Below, piece after piece: positions 1-5,186 of a DNA stretch of 5,186 bases. Position 1 is the first letter of the stretch. Each line of letters starts with the position of its first letter. The notes beneath the pieces were generated by a model, which saw nothing but the letters and a program-made list of their open reading frames with translations, was not told the DNA's origin and did no database searches. Source of the stretch: Actinomycetales bacterium (GTDB lineage Bacteria; Actinomycetota; Actinomycetes; Actinomycetales; Cellulomonadaceae); NCBI GenBank assembly GCA_012514835.1, contig JAAYZM010000267.1, positions 1 through 5,186 on the forward strand, written 5' to 3'. Made by a program: the position numbers and the translations under genes.

Positions 1-729
1 CTCCTCCACGAGCTTCTGGTTGCGGCGCTGGAGCGAGCAGTCGCGGGTGGAGACGACCACGACGTTGCCGTGCTGGTCGGCCAGGCACTGGGTCTCGACG
101 TGGCGGGGCCGGTCGAGGAACTTCTCGACGAGGCACTCGCCGCGCCCGAAGGCGGTCACGGCCTCGCGGACCGCGGACTCGTAGAGCTCGGGGATCTCCT
201 CCATGGTGCGGGCGACCTTGAGCCCACGACCGCCACCGCCGTAGACCGCCTTGATGGCCACGGGCAGGCCGAACTCCTCGGCGAGCGCGACGACCTCGTC
301 GGCGTCCTTGACCGGGTCCTTGGTGCCGGGGGCCAGCGGGGCGCCGGCACGGACCGCGATGTGCTTGGCCTTGGCCTTGTCGCCGAGGGCGTCGATCGCC
401 TCCGGGCCGGGACCGATCCACGTCAGGCCGGCGTCGATCACCGCCTGGGCGAAGTCGGCGTTCTCCGCCAGGAAGCCGTAGCCCGGGTGCACGGCGTCGG
501 CCCCGGAACGTCGGGCGACGTCGAGGAGCTTGCCGATGTCGAGGTACGTCTCGGAGGCGCGTGCGCCGCCGAGGGCGAACGCCTCGTCGGCGAGCCGGAC
601 GTGGAGGGCCTCGCGGTCCGAGTCGGCGTAGACGGCCACGCTCGCGATCCCGGAGTCGGCACAGGCCCTCGCGATGCGGACGGCGATCTCGCCGCGGTTG
701 GCGATGAGCACCTTGGAGATGTGGGGCAC
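1..729 (-). CDS. accA3: Acyl-CoA carboxylase alpha subunit (biotin carboxylase), N-terminal 243 residues, cut by window edge
   Basis: The full protein would carry out ATP-dependent carboxylation of biotin by bicarbonate, feeding acetyl-/propionyl-CoA carboxylation for malonyl- or methylmalonyl-CoA synthesis in the cytoplasm. Seen here: the N-terminal biotin carboxylase signature SKVLIANRGEIAVR (residues 5-18), HPGYGFLAEN (81-90), GDK with K118, AIK with K160, the ATP-grasp glycine loop GGGGRG (164-169), E202, H210 and Q234. By family alignment these match the E. coli AccC ATP-site residues K116, K159, E201, H209 and Q233. The start is GTG at 729; it places the conserved ISKVLIANRGE block four residues in. 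The rest of the ATP-grasp domain and the biotinyl (BCCP) domain lie outside the window. Close similarity to mycobacterial AccA3 favours a fused alpha subunit over a stand-alone AccC, but the part that would decide this is missing. Family call very sure; substrate not determinable. Confidence 0.96.
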   Translation of the reverse strand, partial: MPHISKVLIANRGEIAVRIARACADSGIASVAVYADSDREALHVRLADEAFALGGARASETYLDIGKLLDVARRSGADAVHPGYGFLAENADFAQAVIDAGLTWIGPGPEAIDALGDKAKAKHIAVRAGAPLAPGTKDPVKDADEVVALAEEFGLPVAIKAVYGGGGRGLKVARTMEEIPELYESAVREAVTAFGRGECLVEKFLDRPRHVETQCLADQHGNVVVVSTRDCSLQRRNQKLVEE

Positions 730-734
730 GGCTC

Positions 735-740
735 ACCGTA
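735..740 (-). promoter_or_regulatory. Candidate -10 element (TACGGT) just upstream of the carboxylase start
   Basis: On the minus strand the hexamer TACGGT fits the actinobacterial TANNNT -10 pattern and lies five bases before the GTG start, so a transcript could begin at or within a base or so of the start codon. A weak GTGAAG (759-764), 18 bases further upstream, is the best -35 match (three of six to TTGACA). The overlapping GGTGAG could also act as a poor Shine-Dalgarno sequence, so a leadered transcript is not excluded. Confidence 0.35.
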
Positions 741-801
741 ACCCGTCGGGGGGTGCGACTTCACCCTCACGCGACGCGCGCGGACAAGATTGGTGCAGGC
801 T

Positions 802-840
802 CCTACGGCGTGGACGCGGCTTTGTGGGGAACCTACGACG
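802..840. repeat. Two near-identical 9-base direct repeats in the maf-carboxylase gap
   Basis: CCTACGGCG (802-810) and CCTACGACG (832-840) match at eight of nine bases and start exactly 30 bases apart, which is close to three helical turns. They lie in the only sizeable gap on this side of the window (730-895), 70-110 bases upstream of the carboxylase start. This could be a paired protein-binding site for a regulator of the carboxylase gene, but a chance repeat in GC-rich DNA is equally possible. Nothing else in the 730-895 gap is convincing: no tRNA, no small ORF with a ribosome site. Confidence 0.2.
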
Positions 841-895
841 ACGGCGGGGGAGCGGGCGGGCTAGATGGTGCGGGCTTGTCAGGCGCGCACAACCG

Positions 896-1546
896 TCACG
901 GGCGCGCCCAGAGGTCGGTGATGCCGACGCCGAGCCGGGCGAGCAGCGCGCGCACGAGGGGCAGGCTCACCCCGACCACGTTGTGGTGGTCTCCCTCGAT
1001 CCCCTCGACGAACGCCCCGCCGAGCCCGTCGACCGTGAACGCGCCCGCGACCTTGAGCGGTTCGCCGGTCGCGACGTAGGCCGCGATCTCGTCGTCGGAC
1101 ACCTGCGCGAAGCGCACCGTCGTGGAGGCCGTCGCACCCGCCGTACCCCCGGGACCCACGAGCCAGTGGCCCGTGTGCAGCACACCGCTGCGGCCGCGCA
1201 TGTCCCGCCACCGTGCGGCGGCGTCCGCGGCGTCGCGCGGCTTGCCGAGCACGCGGCCGTCGAGCTCGAGCATCGAGTCGCAGCCCAGCACGAGGGCGCC
1301 CGCGAGCCCGGCGTCCGTCGCGACGTGCTCGGCGGCGACGTGCTCCGCCTTCGCCCGTGCGAGCAGGAGCACGGCGTCCGCAGGAGCCACGGGTCCGGCC
1401 GCCTCGAGGAGCCCTTCCTCGTCGAGGTCAGCGACCCGCACCTCGGGCTCGATCCCCGCCGCGCGGAGAGTCGCGAGACGCGCGGGCGAGGCAGAGGCAA
1501 GGATGAAGGTCGGTGCTGGTGCGGAGGCTGGCACGGTGGTGGGCAC
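896..1546 (-). CDS. maf: Maf family nucleoside triphosphate pyrophosphatase
   Basis: Maf proteins hydrolyse non-canonical or excess nucleoside triphosphates (dTTP, UTP, m7GTP or modified pyrimidines, depending on subfamily) to the monophosphate and pyrophosphate in the cytoplasm. They are linked to nucleotide-pool cleaning and to arrest of cell division. Seen in this 216-residue protein: the N-terminal phosphate-binding motif LASASPARL (16-24), GCDSML (88-93) with the likely catalytic Asp90, LGKP with K102 (100-103), a HTGHWLV strand (124-130), and the C-terminal GAFTVDGLGG...NVVGVSLPL block (168-197). Length is normal for the family. The start at GTG 1546 is chosen because a TANNNT hexamer sits seven bases upstream and there is no Shine-Dalgarno sequence; GTG 1534 is the alternative and would lose only four residues. 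The gene runs toward the carboxylase gene, as in mycobacteria where Rv3282 lies near accA3. Family call very sure; substrate unknown. Confidence 0.94.
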   Translation of the reverse strand: MPTTVPASAPAPTFILASASPARLATLRAAGIEPEVRVADLDEEGLLEAAGPVAPADAVLLLARAKAEHVAAEHVATDAGLAGALVLGCDSMLELDGRVLGKPRDAADAAARWRDMRGRSGVLHTGHWLVGPGGTAGATASTTVRFAQVSDDEIAAYVATGEPLKVAGAFTVDGLGGAFVEGIEGDHHNVVGVSLPLVRALLARLGVGITDLWARP

Positions 1547-1553
1547 GGTGGCG

Positions 1554-1559
1554 AGGGTA
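1554..1559 (-). promoter_or_regulatory. Candidate -10 element (TACCCT) for leaderless maf
   Basis: Read on the minus strand, TACCCT fits the TANNNT -10 consensus and is followed by seven bases and then the GTG start of maf, the usual geometry for leaderless actinobacterial genes. No purine-rich Shine-Dalgarno sequence is present before this start, and the -35 region is poor (GACGAC at 18-base spacing is the nearest). The 97-base gap 1547-1643 also has to hold the control region of the divergent VKOR gene, but I see no convincing plus-strand -10 in it. Confidence 0.4.
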
Positions 1560-1630
1560 CGCGAGGACGTTCGTCCCGTCGTCGGGGGCACCCTTGGCGC
1601 CGATGATGTGATGTTGCTGTCGGAGATATC

Positions 1631-1637
1631 GGAGGAG
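1631..1637 (+). promoter_or_regulatory. Strong ribosome binding site (GGAGGAG) that fixes the VKOR start
   Basis: GGAGGAG lies six bases before ATG 1644 and is nearly a full match to the anti-Shine-Dalgarno sequence. It rules in favour of ATG 1644 over the in-frame ATG at 1611 and GTG at 1608, neither of which has such a site. Confidence 0.85.
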
Positions 1638-1643
1638 ATCCGC

Positions 1644-2273
1644 ATGCACCGAGCCAGAGAGCTCGCCGCCCGCGCGCGCGCCGGACGGCACTCGGACGCC
1701 TGGATCTTCGGGACCATGGGCATCTCGGCCGCGCTGAGCCTGCTCGCCGCGTTCGTGCTCGCGATCGACGCGTGGCAGCTCGCCGGGAACCCCGACCAGC
1801 AGCTCGCGTGCGACATCAACGCGGTGCTCTCGTGCGGCAAGGTCGCGCTGAGCTGGCAGGCCCAGGTGATCGGCTTCCCCAACGCGTTCATCGGCCTCGC
1901 CGCCGAACCCGTGGTCGTGACGATCGCCGTCGCGAGCCTCGGGGGGACCCGGTTCCCGCGCTGGTTCATGACGGCCGCCCAGCTCGTCTACCTCGTGGGC
2001 GTGCTCTTCGCGTACTGGCTGTTCACGCAGTCGCTCCTCGTGATCGGCGCGCTGTGCCCGTGGTGCCTGCTCATCACGGTGTCCACGACGTTCGTGTTCA
2101 TGACCCTGCTGCACGCCAACGCGCTCCAGGAGAACCTCTACCTGCCCCCGCGCGCGGCTGCGCGGCTCAAGGAGTTCTTCCAGCAGGACCTCGACCTCTT
2201 CGTGGTCGCGACGGCCATGGTGCTCCTCGCCGCGGCGATCGTGCTGCAGCACGGGAGAACGCTGTTCGGCTGA
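1644..2273 (+). CDS. Vitamin K epoxide reductase (VKOR) family membrane protein, disulfide-bond formation
   Basis: Bacterial VKOR homologues reoxidise a DsbA-like thioredoxin-fold partner and pass the electrons to quinone, so they do the job of DsbB in actinobacteria. This 209-residue protein has about five hydrophobic helices (roughly 21-42, 78-98, 107-128, 130-155, 185-202). It carries both cysteine pairs expected of the family: C56 and C64 in the loop after the first helix (CDINAVLSC), and the quinone-proximal CPWC motif at C138/C141. All four cysteines are intact, so the enzyme should be active. The C-terminus ends after the last helix with no fused thioredoxin domain, so a separate DsbA-type partner is needed; none lies in this window. 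The start is ATG 1644, set by the GGAGGAG site. The gene is divergent from maf and convergent with the DUF885 gene. Family call sure; partner and quinone are inferred. Confidence 0.93.
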   Translation: MHRARELAARARAGRHSDAWIFGTMGISAALSLLAAFVLAIDAWQLAGNPDQQLACDINAVLSCGKVALSWQAQVIGFPNAFIGLAAEPVVVTIAVASLGGTRFPRWFMTAAQLVYLVGVLFAYWLFTQSLLVIGALCPWCLLITVSTTFVFMTLLHANALQENLYLPPRAAARLKEFFQQDLDLFVVATAMVLLAAAIVLQHGRTLFG

Positions 2274-2274
2274 G

Positions 2275-2305
2275 GCGCGCGGCGGCCTACGTCAGCGCCG
2301 CGCGC
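2275..2305. terminator. Candidate bidirectional terminator: 10-bp perfect GC inverted repeat between convergent genes
   Basis: GCGCGCGGCG (2275-2284) and CGCCGCGCGC (2296-2305) are perfect reverse complements separated by an 11-base loop. The left arm begins one base after the VKOR stop codon. The stop codon of the oppositely directed DUF885 gene (2287-2289) lies inside the loop and its last codons form the right arm. The position suits a terminator for both transcripts. There is no T tract on either side; actinobacterial hairpins often lack one, but this leaves termination unproven. Confidence 0.55.
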
Positions 2306-3978
2306 AGCACGTCGAGGCCCACCGAGCCGAGGTCGAGCGCGCGCGCGTGGAAGGCCCGCAGGTCGAACTCCTCGCCCCGGGCCTGCGCGGCGGCCTTCGA
2401 CTCGTCGCGCACCGTCTCCCACAGCCGCTGGCCCACCTTGTACGACGGCGCCTGCCCCGGCCAGCCGAGGTAACGGTCGAGCTCGAAGCGGATGAACGAG
2501 TGCGGCATGTTGATGTTCGCCACGAGGAAGTCCCAACCCTTCGCGGCGTCCCACGTGCCACCGCCCCAGCGCTCGGGCGCCTCGAGGCCCAGGTGGACGC
2601 CGATGTCGAACACGACGCGCGCGGCACGCATGCGCTGCCCGTCGAGCATGCCGAGCCGGTCGCCCGGGTCGTCCATGAACCCGAGGTCCGCCATGAGCCG
2701 CTCCGCGTAGAGGGCCCAGCCCTCGCCGTGGCCCGAGACCCAGCACGCGAGGCGACGCCACGAGTTGAGGGTCTCGCGCACGTAGACGGCCTGGGCGATC
2801 TGCAGGTGGTGGCCCGGCACGCCCTCGTGGTAGACGGTCGTCTTCTCGCGCCACGTGTTGAACTCCGTGACGTCCGCGGGCACGGACCACCACATGCGGC
2901 CGGGGCGGGAGAAGTCGTCGCTCGGGCCCGTGTAGTAGATGCCGCCGGACTGGGTCGGGGCGATCATGCACTCGAGCTTGCGCAACGGGTCCGCGATGTC
3001 GAAGTGGACGCCCGCGAGGGCGTCGATCGCCTCGACGGAGGTGGCCGTCATCCACTCCTGGAGCGCCTTGGTCCCGTGCAGCGTGCGTGCCGGGTCCGCG
3101 TCGAGCGCCGCGACGGCATCCTCGACGCTCGCCCCGGGGCCCGCGATCTGGGCCGCGACCTTCTCCTGCTCGGCCGTCACGCGCGCGAGCTCCTCGAGCC
3201 CCCACGCGTACGTCTCCTCGAGGTCGATCGCCGAGCCGAGGAAGTACCGCGACCACAGCGCGTAACGGTCCCGGCCCGCCGCGTCGCTCGCGGGGGCGTG
3301 CGGCGCGATCTCGTGCGCGAGGAGCTCGGAGAGCTGGCCGTACGCGGCGGCCGCGGCCTGGGCACCCCGCTCGAGCTCGGCCCGCAGCGCGGGCTCCCCC
3401 GCGAGCACGGCGCTCGCCTCCTCGCCCGTGACGAGCTCGGTGAAGAACGACGACGACGACGCGAGCCCTTGTGCCTCCGCGACGCACAGCTCGACCTGGC
3501 GGGCCGCGGCGACGTGCCCCTGGGCGGCCGCGTACCGCAGCGACTCGCCGTAACCCGCGGCGGCCTCGGGGAGCGCGGTAAGGCGGGACGCGATGTTGGA
3601 CCAGTCCTCGACGGTGGCCGTGGGCATGACGTCGAAGATGTCCCGCAGGTACTGCACGGGCGAGGCGATGTTGTTGAGCTCGCCGTGCAGCTCGCCCGCG
3701 TCGAAAAGCTCGACATCGAGGCCGATCCGCTCGCGCATCGCGGCGAGGGTCACGGCGTCGACGTCGTCCGTGGGCTCCTCGCCGTCGAGCCGTGCCAGGA
3801 CGTCCCGCGCCGCCTGGGCCCGGGACGCGACACCGTCGGGGGACAGGTCGGTCATGAGGTGGTCGTAGCCCGCCACCCCCATCGAGGTCGCCGAGAGCGG
3901 GTCGAGCTCGCTGATCGTGGTGACGTAGGCGTCGGCGACCTGGTCGATCGCGCTCGGGGTGCGGGAGGGCGTGGTCAT
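2287..3978 (-). CDS. DUF885 family protein, probable cytoplasmic metallohydrolase
   Basis: DUF885 proteins are about 550-600 residues long, widespread and without an established reaction; by fold and motif they resemble zinc metallopeptidases of the thermolysin/M32-like type. This 563-residue copy looks complete. Seen: HEGVPGHH at 384-391, a HExxPGHH variant of the zinc motif with H384, E385 and H390/H391; HGEGWALYAE at 417-426, in which E419 is the likeliest third zinc ligand; a helical segment with R449/R451, D458 and H462; and the conserved C-terminal YLGWPGQAPSYKVGQ (503-517). The N-terminal 370 residues are alpha-helical-looking and acidic. There is no signal peptide or membrane segment, so I place it in the cytoplasm, unlike many secreted DUF885 relatives in other phyla. 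The start is ATG 3978, with a TANNNT hexamer six bases upstream. Convergent with VKOR, divergent from the acyltransferase. Family call sure; a peptidase or dipeptidase role is only inferred. Confidence 0.93.
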   Translation of the reverse strand: MTTPSRTPSAIDQVADAYVTTISELDPLSATSMGVAGYDHLMTDLSPDGVASRAQAARDVLARLDGEEPTDDVDAVTLAAMRERIGLDVELFDAGELHGELNNIASPVQYLRDIFDVMPTATVEDWSNIASRLTALPEAAAGYGESLRYAAAQGHVAAARQVELCVAEAQGLASSSSFFTELVTGEEASAVLAGEPALRAELERGAQAAAAAYGQLSELLAHEIAPHAPASDAAGRDRYALWSRYFLGSAIDLEETYAWGLEELARVTAEQEKVAAQIAGPGASVEDAVAALDADPARTLHGTKALQEWMTATSVEAIDALAGVHFDIADPLRKLECMIAPTQSGGIYYTGPSDDFSRPGRMWWSVPADVTEFNTWREKTTVYHEGVPGHHLQIAQAVYVRETLNSWRRLACWVSGHGEGWALYAERLMADLGFMDDPGDRLGMLDGQRMRAARVVFDIGVHLGLEAPERWGGGTWDAAKGWDFLVANINMPHSFIRFELDRYLGWPGQAPSYKVGQRLWETVRDESKAAAQARGEEFDLRAFHARALDLGSVGLDVLRAALT

Positions 3979-3984
3979 GCGGCC

Positions 3985-3990
3985 AGCCTA
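3985..3990 (-). promoter_or_regulatory. Candidate -10 element (TAGGCT) for leaderless DUF885 gene
   Basis: Read on the minus strand, TAGGCT fits TANNNT and is followed by six bases and then ATG 3978. The six bases (GGCCGC) contain no Shine-Dalgarno sequence, so leaderless transcription starting at the A of the ATG is the simplest reading. No clear -35 hexamer is visible at 16-18 bases. Confidence 0.45.
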
Positions 3991-4049
3991 GTTCTCGCGC
4001 ACCGGCGTGCGACCCGACGAGCCGGGCGACCACGGGGCGCACGTGCGGG

Positions 4050-4055
4050 TAACCT
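4050..4055 (+). promoter_or_regulatory. Candidate -10 element (TAACCT) for the acyltransferase gene
   Basis: TAACCT fits the TANNNT pattern and sits 52 bases before ATG 4108, which would give a leader of about 45 bases. A weak GCGACC (4026-4031; three of six matches to TTGACA) lies 18 bases upstream. It occupies the 129-base divergent region shared with the DUF885 gene, about 60 bases from that gene's own candidate -10. Confidence 0.3.
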
Positions 4056-4096
4056 CGACGCGATCGTCCACCGGATCCTGCCCCGGCCGCCGAACG

Positions 4097-4101
4097 AGGA
4101 G
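4097..4101 (+). promoter_or_regulatory. Ribosome binding site (AGGAG) that fixes the acyltransferase start
   Basis: AGGAG lies six bases before ATG 4108. The frame stays open far upstream only because it runs antisense to the DUF885 gene, so this site, together with the family-typical N-terminus, decides the start. Confidence 0.8.
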
Positions 4102-4107
4102 ACCTTG

Positions 4108-5157
4108 ATGGAGCAGCCGCGCCCGAGCCGCGACCCTTGGCTCGACAACACGCGGCTCGTGGCGGCCGTCCTCATCGTCGTGATGCACGTGAGCGTCACC
4201 GCGATGAGCAGCACCGGGATCCTCGAGGGCCTCTGGTACGCCTCGTGGCCGCTGCGCGTCCCGCTCTTCGTCATCGTCGCCGGATACTTCTCGAGCGCGG
4301 AGCCTCTGCGGGGCCGCCGCGCCGTCTTCCTCGTGCGCAACGTGCTCGGCGTCTACCTCGTGGCAGACCTGCTGTCGAGCCTCGCCTCGGCCGCCATGGG
4401 TGAGAGATGGTGGATCAACCCCGTGATCCCGCCCTTCGCGCTGTGGTTCCTCGTCTCGCTCTTCTGGTGGAGGGCGATGCTGCCGCTCGTGGCCCATCTC
4501 AGGTATCTCGGCCCGCTCTCGGTCGTGGTGAGCCTCGTCGCGGGCTTCTGGCCCCAGGTCGGCAACGAGTTCTCCGCCGGACGCACCCTCGCGCTCTTCC
4601 CGCTCTTCGTGCTGGGGTGGTACCTGCGCCGGATCGACCTGCGGGCGATCGTGGACCGACCGTGGGTGCGCAGCGCCGGTTGGGTGGTGCTCGCCGGGAC
4701 CCTCGCCTTCGCGGGAGTGTTCGGGTCCGAGGTGAGCCGTCGTTCCTACGCGATGCGGGACCACTATCGCGGCGACGGGTTCTGGGAGCAGCTTCCCCAG
4801 GCGGGCATCCGAGGTCTGCTCCTCGTGCTCGGCGCGGTGGGTGCGCTCGCCCTGATCGCCGTGGTCCCCCGCCGGAGGGTCCCCGTGATGACGTACCTCG
4901 GGGCAGGCTCGATGTACGTGTACGTGCTGCACGCCCTGATCCTCGACATCAGCGGGCTGCGCTCCACGAGCTGGTACGGCTCGATCGACTCGGTGCCCGA
5001 GGTGATCGCCCTCATGCTCGGTGCGACCCTCGCGGCGCTCGCGCTCGCCTCGCCGCCCGTCCGGTGGGCCACCCGCTGGTTCATCCAGCCGCGCTACACG
5101 TGGCCGTTCCGTGACGAGGTGCCCGAGACGCCGCCGCTCGGCAAGGTACGGGCCTAG
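4108..5157 (+). CDS. Acyltransferase-3 family integral membrane protein (fucose 4-O-acetylase-like)
   Basis: Members of this family move acetyl or other acyl groups from a cytoplasmic donor to sugars or glycans at the membrane, for example in polysaccharide O-acetylation. The 349-residue protein has about ten hydrophobic helices (roughly 15-33, 48-63, 74-95, 108-123, 134-149, 158-173, 186-206, 234-254, 262-281, 296-316). Family marks are the N-terminal RDPWLDNTR (8-16) leading into helix 1 with the conserved H27, the RVPLFVIVAGYF motif (50-61), FPLFVLGWYL (164-173), and the late MYVYVLH with H275 (269-275). Length fits the family. No SGNH hydrolase domain is fused, unlike OatA-type peptidoglycan acetylases. 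The start is ATG 4108, with AGGAG six bases upstream. No glycosyltransferase or polymer gene is visible nearby to suggest the acceptor. Family call sure; acceptor unknown; the fucose label reflects the subfamily only. Confidence 0.9.
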   Translation: MEQPRPSRDPWLDNTRLVAAVLIVVMHVSVTAMSSTGILEGLWYASWPLRVPLFVIVAGYFSSAEPLRGRRAVFLVRNVLGVYLVADLLSSLASAAMGERWWINPVIPPFALWFLVSLFWWRAMLPLVAHLRYLGPLSVVVSLVAGFWPQVGNEFSAGRTLALFPLFVLGWYLRRIDLRAIVDRPWVRSAGWVVLAGTLAFAGVFGSEVSRRSYAMRDHYRGDGFWEQLPQAGIRGLLLVLGAVGALALIAVVPRRRVPVMTYLGAGSMYVYVLHALILDISGLRSTSWYGSIDSVPEVIALMLGATLAALALASPPVRWATRWFIQPRYTWPFRDEVPETPPLGKVRA

Positions 5158-5186
5158 CGGTACGCCGCGGCCTGCATCCCGTAGAG
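5154..5186 (-). CDS. C-terminal end of an unidentified minus-strand gene, cut by window edge
   Basis: Reading the minus strand from 5186 gives ten codons, LYGMQAAAYR, then TAG at 5156-5154. The stop shares the palindrome CTAG (5154-5157) with the acyltransferase stop, so the two genes would converge with their stop codons overlapping. The codons look actinobacterial and there is no other explanation for the stretch, but ten residues are too few to name a family or to be certain that a gene is there. Confidence 0.4.
   Translation of the reverse strand, partial: LYGMQAAAYR

Noticed and set aside
844..860. G-rich run in the maf-carboxylase gap that might form a G-quadruplex
   Set aside because: Only three runs of three or more G are present; the fourth is GG. 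Such runs are common at this GC content.
873..894. Possible hairpin right after the maf stop (GGcTTGT / ACAACC, nine-base loop)
   Set aside because: The stem is only six pairs with a bulged base and there is no T tract, so it is too weak to call a terminator.
1575..1586. CCCG-TCGT-CGGG palindrome between maf and VKOR as an operator
   Set aside because: Four-base GC arms are expected by chance in this sequence and no second copy is present.
1122..1643. Plus-strand extension of the VKOR frame upstream to 1122, including in-frame ATG 1611 and GTG 1608
   Set aside because: The upstream part is antisense to maf and low in complexity. GGAGGAG at 1631-1637 points to ATG 1644, and the first helix begins soon after it.
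1547..1969. Minus-strand extension of the maf frame by 141 codons across the VKOR gene
   Set aside because: The extra residues show no Maf or other domain and lie antisense to clearly conserved VKOR helices. The Maf domain begins right after the chosen start.
2138..4042. Minus-strand 634-codon frame overlapping DUF885 in another frame
   Set aside because: Its translation is dominated by Arg, Gly, Ala and Pro with no motif, whereas the 2287-3978 frame contains the complete DUF885 motif set.
2347..4107. A plus-strand open frame of 587 codons running antisense to the DUF885 gene and joined in frame to the acyltransferase, as if one 936-residue fusion protein
   Set aside because: The upstream part is Arg/Val/Leu/Gly-rich with no domain pattern, as expected when a GC-rich gene is read on its opposite strand. 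The real start at 4108 has a ribosome site and a family-typical N-terminus.

Overview
The window is 5,186 bases of very GC-rich DNA with densely packed genes on both strands. Codon use strongly prefers G/C at third positions, GTG starts are used, and some genes appear to be leaderless. These traits, together with an acyl-CoA carboxylase alpha subunit that closely resembles mycobacterial AccA3 as I recall it, point to a high-GC actinobacterium. A Cellulomonas/Oerskovia-like member of the Micrococcales is my guess, but that rank is an inference. I see no mobile element, CRISPR array, tRNA or rRNA. This looks like ordinary chromosomal core sequence, not an accessory island.

Layout. On the minus strand, 1-729 is the N-terminal part of a biotin-dependent acyl-CoA carboxylase alpha subunit, cut by the window edge. 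A 166-base gap (730-895) separates it from maf (896-1546, minus), a nucleotide pyrophosphatase of the Maf family. A 97-base divergent region leads to a plus-strand vitamin K epoxide reductase (VKOR) family membrane protein (1644-2273). It converges, with 13 bases between stop codons, on a minus-strand DUF885 protein (2287-3978) that carries a zinc-peptidase-like HExxPGHH motif. A second divergent region of 129 bases (3979-4107) leads to a plus-strand ten-helix acyltransferase-3 family membrane protein (4108-5157). Its stop codon overlaps the apparent stop of another minus-strand gene that leaves the window at 5186.

How they may work together. Maf and the carboxylase alpha subunit lie in the same orientation, as they do near accD5-accE5-maf-accA3 in mycobacteria. 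They may be a remnant of that conserved neighbourhood, although the carboxyltransferase and epsilon subunits are not here. VKOR supplies oxidising power for disulfide formation outside the membrane, and the acyltransferase probably acylates an envelope sugar or glycan. DUF885 is probably a cytoplasmic metallohydrolase. No single pathway joins all five genes.

The most notable pattern is in translation and transcription starts. All three minus-strand genes whose starts are visible have a TANNNT hexamer 5-7 bases before the start codon and little or no Shine-Dalgarno sequence. Both plus-strand genes instead have strong Shine-Dalgarno sequences at ideal spacing. No new biological system was found.
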